The notes beneath the pieces were generated by a model, which made no database searches, was not told the origin of the DNA, and saw only the letters and a program-made list of their open reading frames with translations. A stretch of DNA of 13,428 bases from Chloroflexota bacterium (GTDB taxonomy: Bacteria; Chloroflexota; Dormibacteria; Dormibacterales; Dormibacteraceae): NCBI GenBank assembly GCA_003446775.1, contig DMCH01000094.1, positions 10,209 to 23,636 of the forward strand, given 5' to 3'. The position numbers and the translations under genes were made by a program. This document shows, one piece after another, positions 7,081-13,428 of this stretch. Numbering within the stretch: position 1 is the first letter of the stretch; each line of letters opens with the position of its first letter.

Positions 7081-8423
7081 TCAGGTGGGCAGGGGAGGTG
7101 GATGCGTTTTCGACCATTGCCGCAGCCGGGCGGCTTCCCGGCGCACGGCCGTGGCCCGGGCGGCAACCCGGCGAGGGTTGGGCGCCCCCGGCGTGTCTCG
7201 TTTCCGCAACGAAGCCTCCGCGTTCCACGGCACCTGCAGCTTCCCCGCCCTGACGGTGCGTCCGACCTCCTCGTGGGCCTTCCGGAAGGGCGTGCCCGCG
7301 GCGACCAGGGCTTCGGCCGCGTCCGTGGCCAGGAGGCTCGTGTCCGAGGTGGCGGCGGCCAGGCGGTCACGATCGAACTCCAGGTGGGCGACCAGGAGCT
7401 GGGCCGCTCGCAGCGAGTCCAGGACGCTATCGACGGCGGCGAAGACGGCGGGCTTGTCCTCCTGGAGGTCCCGGTCATAGGCGAGCGGCAGGCCTTTCAG
7501 GATCGTGGCGAGCGCGACGAGGCTGCCGATCGGCCTGCCGGCGCGGCCTCGCAGCAATTCGGCGATGTCGGGGTTCTTCTTCTGCGGCATCAGGCTCGAC
7601 CCGGTGGCGATCTCGTCGGCGAGTCGTACGAACCCGAACTCGGCGGTCGCCCACAGGACGACGTCCTCGCCAAGACGGCTGAGGTGGATCGCGGTCGCCA
7701 GGCACGCGTAGACGAGGTCGAGCGCGAAGTCCCGGTCGGCGACGGCGTCGATGCTGTTGGCCGTCAGGCGCTGAAAACCCAGCTCCTTGGCGACACGCTC
7801 CCGCTGGAGCGGCAGCGTCGTGCCCGCAAGCGCGCCGGATCCGAGCGGCATCTCGTCAGCGGCTTCGTACGCGTGACGGAAGCGCTCGGCGTCCCGCAGC
7901 AGGGGCTCGGCATGGGCGAGGAGGTGATGTCCCACGGTCACGGGTTGGGCGCGCTGCAGATGCGTGTAGCCGGGCATCAGCCAGGCTGCATGCTGGGCAG
8001 CCCTCGATGCGAGGGCGTCGACGAGCTCGGCCACGGTCGTGATCAGCTCGCTGGCGGCGTCGCGCGAGTAAAGGCGCAGGTCGAGGGCGACCTGGTCGTT
8101 GCGGGAACGGCCCGTATGGAGCATTGCCCCGGCAGGCGTGATCTCGGTCAGCCGGCGCTCGACCACGGTGTGGATGTCCTCGTCAGACTCGCGGAACTTG
8201 AGCTCGCCCGCGTCGAGCTCGCGCCTGACTCGACGCAGGCCGCGCTCGATCGCCTTGAGCTGGGTGGGTTTCAGCAGGCCCGCGGATGCCAGCCCGCGCG
8301 CGTGGGCGAGGCTGCCGGCGATGTCGTAGGGATACAGTTCGAAGTCGACCTCGAGCGACGACGAGAACCTCTCGAGCTCGGGCAGCAGCCGGCCCATGAA
8401 ACGGCCGCCCCAGAGCTTGCCGG

Positions 8424-8427
<4 letters not shown>
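7081..8427 (-). CDS. argH: Argininosuccinate lyase
   Basis: This enzyme splits argininosuccinate into arginine and fumarate, the last step of arginine synthesis, and belongs to the homotetrameric fumarase/aspartase superfamily. Visible motifs, numbered from 8427, are KLWGGRF (4-10), HTGRSRNDQVA (104-114), PGYTHLQRAQP (152-162) with H156, and the signature loop GSSLMPQKKNPD (276-287). The length of 448 residues fits the family. Start choice is unusual. The conserved LWGGRF lies upstream of the first usable ATG (8397), and no ATG, GTG or TTG lies closely upstream. An ATA at 8427 overlaps the argG stop as ATAG and has AAGAGG (8436-8441) 8 bases ahead, so I place the start there; ATG 8397 is the fallback (438 residues). 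The much longer open frame to 8757 is argG in another frame. coaX follows after 17 bases. Confidence 0.95.
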
Positions 8428-9660
<1,233 letters not shown>

Positions 9661-9671
<11 letters not shown>

Positions 9672-10068
9672 TGGCCAGTAGCTCTTTGAGCGCCCTGGCG
9701 GCGCTGCGCTGGCGGAGGACGGCGATGATGGTGTCGTCGCCCGCCACGGTGCCGGCGATTCCCGGCAATCCGGCCTCGTCGATGCGGCGGGCGACCAGGT
9801 TGGCAGTGCCGGGTGGCGTCTTGATCACTGCCACCTGCGAAACCAGCTCCACGGAGAGGACGAGCTCGCGAACTAAGGCAGCGGCGATGCGGTAACCGGC
9901 GCCGGACCGGACCAAGCCCAGCTCCTGGATGTCACGCGAGATCGTGGCCTGCGTCGCACGCAGCCCGCGCCGCGCCAGCCCCTCTGCGATCTCCTGCTGC
10001 GTGTGCACCGCGCCTCGGTTGACGAGGGCGAGGATCGCTCGGTGCCTCTCTTCCTTGGTGGCTGTCAC
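9661..10068 (-). CDS. argR: Arginine repressor ArgR
   Basis: This is a hexameric, arginine-responsive DNA-binding regulator of arginine genes. The 135-residue product has an N-terminal winged helix (1-65: TQQEIAEGLARRGLRATQAT, then SRDIQELGLVR with the recognition helix) and a C-terminal oligomerisation and arginine-binding domain, with PPGTANLVARRIDEA (85-99) and GTVAGDDTIIAVLR (106-119). The GDD pair is the family's arginine-contacting acidic motif. It is a little shorter than the usual 150-170 residues, mainly in the linker. The start is GTG at 10068, overlapping the argD stop as GTGA, with GAGG (10076-10079) 7 bases ahead; the open frame up to 10878 is argD shadow. Its place inside the operon would make its dose follow that of the enzymes. 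I could not recognise a classical ARG box in the window. Confidence 0.97.
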
Positions 10069-11231
10069 TTCAGGACCTCGTGCATCGTGTGCTGGGCGCG
10101 ATCGATCTGCTCCGCGGTGATGATCAGGGGAGGCACGAAACGGATCGAGTGGTCGTCGACGGCGTTGACGACCAGCCGCGCTTCGAGGCAGGCCTGCTGA
10201 AATGCCTTGGCTCGCGGTTCCGCGAACTCGACCGCCTGCATGAGGCCGAGTCCGCGTACTTCCTTGCCGCCGAGACCATGGATCGCGGCGTTCAACATCT
10301 CTCCCATCTCGGCTGCGTGCCCCACGAGTCCATCGCGCTCGATGACGTTCAGCACCGACAGCGCGGCCGCGCATGCGAGCGGGTTGCCACCAAACGTTGA
10401 CCCGTGATCGCCCGGTTCGAAGACGTCTGCCTTGGGCGCGGCCAGGCAGGCGCCGATCGGGACGCCTCCGCCCAGCCCCTTGGCGAGGGTCATCACGTCC
10501 GGCGTGATGCCGTGGTGCTGGTGCGCAAACCACCGGCCGGTGCGGCCCAGACCGGTCTGCACCTCGTCCAGGATGAGCAGCAAGCCCTGGTCGTCGCACC
10601 ATCTGCGCACGCCGGCGAGGTAACCCGGCTTGGCCGGCACCACGCCGATCTCGCCCATGACCGGCTCGAGCATCACTGCGACGGTGCGCGCACTGGTCGC
10701 AGCCTTGATTTCGTCCAGGTCGTTGTAGGGGACGTGCACGAAACCTTCGGGCAGGGGCTTGAACGGGTCCGAGTATTTGGGCTGCCCACCGGCCGTGACC
10801 GTCGCCAGGGTGCGGCCATGAAACGAGCCGAGGGTCGTGATGATCTCGTGCGCGCCGGCGCGATTGCGGGTGCCCCACTTGCGGGCGATCTTGATCGCGG
10901 CCTCATTGGCCTCGGCGCCCGAGTTGCAGAAAAAGACGCGAGACGGAAACGACAGCTCGACCAGGCGACGCGCGAGCTCGACCTGGGGCTGGGTGAAGTA
11001 GAGGTTCGACGTGTGGATGAGTGTCTTGGCCTGGTTGGCGATGGCGCCGGCGACCTCCGGGTGGGCGTGGCCCAGCAGGTTGACCGCGATCCCGGCGACG
11101 AGGTCGAGGTATTCGTTGCCGGCGTCGTCATAGACGAGGCAGCCCTGGCCGCGCACGAATGTGACCGGCAACCGCCGGCCGACCTGCATGAGGTACCTGT
11201 CGGCGAGCTCGGGCGTGGTCACGACTGGCAT
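10065..11231 (-). CDS. argD: Acetylornithine aminotransferase
   Basis: This PLP-dependent class III aminotransferase converts N-acetylglutamate semialdehyde and glutamate to N-acetylornithine and 2-oxoglutarate. Visible motifs in the 388 residues are NSGAEANEAAIKIARKW (103-119) for PLP phosphate binding, SFHGRTLATVTAGGQPKY (136-153), LILDEVQTGLGRTG (219-232) with D222 at the pyridine nitrogen, MTLAKGLGGGVPIGA (247-261) with Schiff-base Lys251, and GSTFGGNPLACAAA (277-290). Two starts are possible. ATG 11231 abuts the purine run GAGGGG (11232-11237), with no spacing. GTG 11222, three codons in, sits 9 bases from that run and may be the better-placed start. The 138-base gap ahead of this gene carries the only likely internal promoter of the arginine block. 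The stop overlaps the argR start, leaving no room for argF. Confidence 0.97.
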   Translation of the reverse strand: MPVVTTPELADRYLMQVGRRLPVTFVRGQGCLVYDDAGNEYLDLVAGIAVNLLGHAHPEVAGAIANQAKTLIHTSNLYFTQPQVELARRLVELSFPSRVFFCNSGAEANEAAIKIARKWGTRNRAGAHEIITTLGSFHGRTLATVTAGGQPKYSDPFKPLPEGFVHVPYNDLDEIKAATSARTVAVMLEPVMGEIGVVPAKPGYLAGVRRWCDDQGLLLILDEVQTGLGRTGRWFAHQHHGITPDVMTLAKGLGGGVPIGACLAAPKADVFEPGDHGSTFGGNPLACAAALSVLNVIERDGLVGHAAEMGEMLNAAIHGLGGKEVRGLGLMQAVEFAEPRAKAFQQACLEARLVVNAVDDHSIRFVPPLIITAEQIDRAQHTMHEVLK

Positions 11232-11237
11232 CCCCTC
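11232..11237 (-). promoter_or_regulatory. Shine-Dalgarno-like run deciding the argD start
   Basis: The minus strand reads GAGGGG directly against ATG 11231. The spacing is zero to that ATG but 9 bases to in-frame GTG 11222, so this site favours the GTG. If ATG is used, ribosome loading must depend on another element. Confidence 0.4.
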
Positions 11238-11248
11238 GGGCCAGTCTT

Positions 11249-11266
11249 AAAAGGACGCGTCCTTTT
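11249..11266. promoter_or_regulatory. Perfect 18-bp palindrome between argB and argD
   Basis: AAAAGGACGCGTCCTTTT is its own reverse complement, 17 bases upstream of argD ATG 11231. As DNA it could be an operator for a dimeric regulator. As RNA it could fold into a 7-bp stem with a CGCG loop ending in UUUU, a weak terminator or attenuator. It does not resemble the TGAAT/ATTCA arms of known ARG boxes. A second GGACG on the minus strand (11278-11274) could pair with the same CGTCC arm, giving an alternative fold. Confidence 0.45.
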
Positions 11267-11283
11267 CTTCATCCGTCCACTAA

Positions 11284-11306
11284 CCCCCACCCACCCGTTT
11301 GGGGGG
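11284..11306 (-). repeat. C-run/G-run hairpin in the argB-argD leader
   Basis: The minus strand reads CCCCCC (11306-11301), a 12-base loop containing two GGG runs, then GGGGG (11288-11284). A 5-bp all-GC stem is possible, as are register-shifted forms that pair CCC with an inner GGG. Only three G runs are present, so a standard four-run quadruplex is not complete on this strand. No U-run follows. Confidence 0.3.
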
Positions 11307-11322
11307 ACTTTGTGCGGCGGCC

Positions 11323-11351
11323 AGAATACGGTTGCTCGCAGATTTCGCCAA
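11323..11351 (-). promoter_or_regulatory. Candidate sigma-70 promoter for argD-argR-argG-argH
   Basis: TTGGCG (11351-11346) and TATTCT (11328-11323) are separated by exactly 17 bases on the minus strand. Each matches the sigma-70 consensus at 4 of 6 positions. Transcription would start near 11316 and give a leader of about 85 bases holding the C/G hairpin, the 18-bp palindrome and the short ORF. It lies just downstream of the argB stop, in the only sizeable gap of the arginine block. Confidence 0.4.
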
Positions 11352-11369
11352 CCCTGGTCGTTAACTCGC

Positions 11370-12206
11370 TCACGGCGTGACCATCGTCCCAATGCCCGAC
11401 TCGGTGAAAAGCTCGAGCAGAAGTGCATGAGGGGTACGGCCGTCGACGATGTGCGCAAACGGCACGCTGTCCAGTGATCGCAGGCATGCCTCGAGCTTGG
11501 GGATCATTCCGCCCGTGACCTCGCCGGCGTCGATCCGATGTATCGCATCCTCGCGTGTCAGGACCGCGACGACATTGCCGTCGACGCCGAGAACGCCCGG
11601 AACGTCGGTGAGCAGGATCAGCTTGGCGGCGCCCAAAGCCACCGCAATCTCGGCCGCGACAGTGTCGGCGTTGATGTTGTAAGCGTGGCCGTCGTAACCC
11701 AGCCCGATGGATGCAATCACTGGGATGTAGCCGCGCCCCAGCAGCGCTGTGATCGGTTCGCCGTTGATCTGCGTCACTCGGCCCACGAACCCCATCCCCT
11801 CCCCGAGAGGCTCCGCGATGATGCTGGGGCCGTCCTCGCCGCTCATCCCGACCGCCTGGCCGCCGAGCCGGATGATGGCGCCGACGATGTCGGGGTTCAC
11901 CTTGCCGGTGAGCACCATCTTCACGACCTCCATGGTCTTGTCGTCGGTGATGCGCAGCCCGTTCTTGAACTCGGCCTTGAGACCCAAACGCTCGCTCATA
12001 GCCGTGATCTCCGGTCCGCCCCCATGCACGAGCACCGGCTGCATGCCCACGTAGCGGAGCAGCACGATGTCGAGCAGGGTCTCGTCCCGAGCCTGCTCGA
12101 TCGCGTTGCCACCCACCTTGACCACGACGATCTGGCCGTGGAATCGCTTGATGTACGGCAGTGCCTCGACCAGGACCTTGGCACGCTCTTCGACTGTCAA
12201 TGTCAT
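11370..12206 (-). CDS. argB: Acetylglutamate kinase
   Basis: This enzyme phosphorylates N-acetylglutamate with ATP, the second step of arginine synthesis, and belongs to the amino-acid kinase family. The 278 residues show VVVKVGGNAI (27-36) with the catalytic-site lysine K30, LVHGGGPEI (59-67) for substrate binding, NINADTVAAEIAVALGA (177-193) and LLTDVPGVL (198-206). The N-terminal helix EERAKVLVEALPYIKRFHGQ and the C-terminal HALLLELFTESGIGTMV (260-276) match features described for hexameric, arginine-inhibited kinases, which the insensitive E. coli enzyme lacks. It is therefore probably the feedback-controlled step. ATG at 12206 overlaps the argJ stop as ATGA and has GGAG (12215-12218) 8 bases upstream. 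A 138-base gap separates it from argD. Confidence 0.97.
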   Translation of the reverse strand: MTLTVEERAKVLVEALPYIKRFHGQIVVVKVGGNAIEQARDETLLDIVLLRYVGMQPVLVHGGGPEITAMSERLGLKAEFKNGLRITDDKTMEVVKMVLTGKVNPDIVGAIIRLGGQAVGMSGEDGPSIIAEPLGEGMGFVGRVTQINGEPITALLGRGYIPVIASIGLGYDGHAYNINADTVAAEIAVALGAAKLILLTDVPGVLGVDGNVVAVLTREDAIHRIDAGEVTGGMIPKLEACLRSLDSVPFAHIVDGRTPHALLLELFTESGIGTMVTP

Positions 12207-13420
12207 GTCGTGTACTCCGCGTTTATCCGCACGTACTCCTCCGATAAATCGCAACCCCAGGCCTCGGCGTGCCCGCCGGCCAGGCCCAGCGTGGCCACGA
12301 TCTCAATCTCCGGTTGCTCGAATGCGCGCCGCACGGCCGAGAGGTCGACGTCGACGCCCGCGCCTCGCTCGAACACCACCAGGCCGCCGATGCTCAGGTG
12401 CAGGCGGTCGAGGGCCAGCTCGGCCCCGCTGTAACCGAGCGCGCAAACGATGCGGCCCCAGTTGGGGTCGCCCCCGTGCACGGCGGTCTTGACGAGGCTC
12501 GACGAGGCGACGGCGCGGGCTGCGGTTCTGGCCTCTTGGTCGGACTCCGCGCCCTGGACGCGGACCGCGATCATCTTGGTCGCACCCTCGCCGTCGCGCG
12601 CGATCGCCCGCGCGAGCTCGCGAGCGACGTCAACGATCGCAGCCTCCAGCGCCTCCGCATCGGACGTGCCTTGGCGCACGGCCGCATTGCCCGCGGCGCC
12701 GTTGGCGAGCAGAAGGAACGTGTCGTTGGTCGAGCTGTCGCCGTCGATCGTGACCTGGTTGAAGCTGCGGTCGGCGACCGGCCTCGCCAGCTTCGCCATC
12801 AGGCCGGGTTCGACGGCCGCGTCGGTGGTGATGTAGGCCAGCATCGTCGCCATGTTGGGGTGGATCATCCCGGACCCTTTGCACATCCCGCCCACCCTCA
12901 CGGTCCGGCCGCCGATCTCGATCTCTGTATGGGCGGTCTTAGGCACCGTGTCCGTGGTCATGATCGCTCGCGCGGCCTCGAGCCCATGCTCAGGGCTGAG
13001 CGTTGCACAGGCCGACGTGATGCCGGCCTTGACCGCATTCATGGGCAGGTACCGCCCGATCACGCCGGTCGTGCCCACCAGCACCTGATCGGGGTCGAGG
13101 TCCAGCTTGTCGGCTGTCAGCTTCGCCATTTGCAGCGCGTCCTTGAATCCCTGCGCGCCCGTGCAAGCGTTGGCGTTGCCGGAGATGACAACGAGGGCCT
13201 GCACGCGGTTGTGCTGTAGGTGCAGCTCGTCGATGACCACCGACGCGGACTTGATCTTGTTGGTTGTGAAAACCCCGCCGGCGTCGCAGAGATTGGAGGA
13301 TTGAATGACGACGAGGTCGTCGCGCTGGCCGGTCGGGATCGCGTTTGCCCCGGCCGTGAACGCCTTGATGCCGCAGGCGGCGGTGCCGGCGCGGAATCCG
13401 CGCGCATACGTCACGGCCAC
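12203..13420 (-). CDS. argJ: Glutamate N-acetyltransferase / amino-acid acetyltransferase (ArgJ)
   Basis: This enzyme transfers the acetyl group from N-acetylornithine to glutamate, making ornithine and recycling the acetyl group. Some family members also use acetyl-CoA, which I cannot judge here. The precursor cleaves itself into alpha and beta chains. The cleavage motif is HPNMATMLAYITTDA, with the Ala191-Thr192 bond cut so that Thr192 becomes the nucleophile. Other family segments are GNANACTGAQG (81-91), VGTTGVIGRYLP (115-126) with the oxyanion-hole Thr-Gly, GGMCKGSGMIHP (177-188), DGDSSTNDT and HGGDPNWGRI. The length of 405 residues is normal. The start is uncertain: GTG 13420 lies 8 bases from the window edge, GTG 13414 is an alternative, and the frame stays open to the edge, so an upstream start is possible. 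The stop overlaps argB as ATGA. argC, the usual upstream neighbour, would be outside the window. Confidence 0.96.
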   Translation of the reverse strand: MAVTYARGFRAGTAACGIKAFTAGANAIPTGQRDDLVVIQSSNLCDAGGVFTTNKIKSASVVIDELHLQHNRVQALVVISGNANACTGAQGFKDALQMAKLTADKLDLDPDQVLVGTTGVIGRYLPMNAVKAGITSACATLSPEHGLEAARAIMTTDTVPKTAHTEIEIGGRTVRVGGMCKGSGMIHPNMATMLAYITTDAAVEPGLMAKLARPVADRSFNQVTIDGDSSTNDTFLLLANGAAGNAAVRQGTSDAEALEAAIVDVARELARAIARDGEGATKMIAVRVQGAESDQEARTAARAVASSSLVKTAVHGGDPNWGRIVCALGYSGAELALDRLHLSIGGLVVFERGAGVDVDLSAVRRAFEQPEIEIVATLGLAGGHAEAWGCDLSEEYVRINAEYTT

Positions 13421-13428
13421 TGGATCGG

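Larger units (their letters stand above)
11219..11272 (-). promoter_or_regulatory. Possible leader peptide ORF before argD (17 codons, Lys/Arg-rich)
   Basis: ATG at 11272 opens a 17-residue frame, MKKRTRPFKTGPRGCQS, ending in TGA at 11221-11219. It contains three Lys and three Arg codons (two AGG, one CGT), covers the 18-bp palindrome, and ends 10 bases inside argD in another frame. This resembles an amino-acid-responsive leader or coupling ORF. The ribosome site is poor (GGGGG 11 bases away, with GGA closer), and a frame this short arises easily by chance. No family match is known to me. Treat it as a hypothesis. Confidence 0.2.

Noticed and set aside
10069..10878. Long N-terminal extension of the argR frame
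   Set aside because: The upstream part is argD read in another frame; GTG 10068 gives a complete ArgR with a good ribosome site.
11284..11306. G-quadruplex in the argB-argD gap
   Set aside because: Only three runs of three or more G are present on the minus strand, so a standard quadruplex is not complete.
10404..11477. 357-codon plus-strand open frame across argD, the gap and argB
   Set aside because: It crosses two real genes on the other strand, has no ribosome site that I can see and no family features.

Overview
The window is a dense, almost entirely minus-strand block of housekeeping genes from a GC-rich bacterium. Read in the direction of transcription (high to low coordinates) the order is argJ, argB, argD, argR, argG, argH, coaX, a GAF/HD-GYP phosphohydrolase gene, a metallo-beta-lactamase-fold hydrolase gene, lysS, serS and tRNA-Ser(UGA). 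After a 290-base gap comes the first part of an ECF sigma factor gene, which runs off the left edge. The argC-J-B-D-(F)-R-G-H type of order and the coaX-lysS neighbourhood resemble Actinobacteria. The GAF/HD-GYP protein would also fit Chloroflexota, Dormibacterota or a deep actinobacterial lineage. The sequence alone does not settle the phylum. No mobile element, CRISPR array or sign of recent transfer was seen.

Arginine block (about 7081-13420). ArgJ recycles or supplies the acetyl group, ArgB phosphorylates N-acetylglutamate, and ArgD transaminates to N-acetylornithine. ArgG and ArgH convert citrulline to arginine, and ArgR is the regulator. Most junctions overlap: ATGA for argJ/argB, GTGA for argD/argR, 11 bases for argR/argG and ATAG for argG/argH. 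The exception is a 138-base gap between argB and argD. It holds a plausible sigma-70 promoter, a C/G hairpin, a perfect 18-bp palindrome and a 17-codon Lys/Arg-rich ORF that could be a leader peptide. argF (ornithine carbamoyltransferase) is absent from its usual place between argD and argR. argC is not visible and may lie beyond the right edge.

Middle block (3588-7063). coaX makes 4'-phosphopantothenate for CoA. Next are a predicted cyclic-di-GMP phosphodiesterase (GAF plus HD-GYP, with about 100 extra residues inside the HD-GYP core) and an MBL-fold hydrolase. These two are joined by a GTGA stop/start overlap, which makes them a likely functional pair and the least ordinary part of the window.

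Translation block (778-3554). lysS and serS are 2 bases apart, and tRNA-Ser(UGA), a substrate of SerRS, begins 16 bases after serS. LysS looks shortened within its catalytic domain. The 488-777 gap holds no convincing gene. The ECF sigma factor (1-487) has a clear region 2, but its region 4 is outside the window.

Overall this is mainly an ordinary core-metabolism and translation region. The points worth a second look are the HD-GYP/MBL pair, the argB-argD leader region, the apparent AUA start of argH, the missing argF and the compact LysS.
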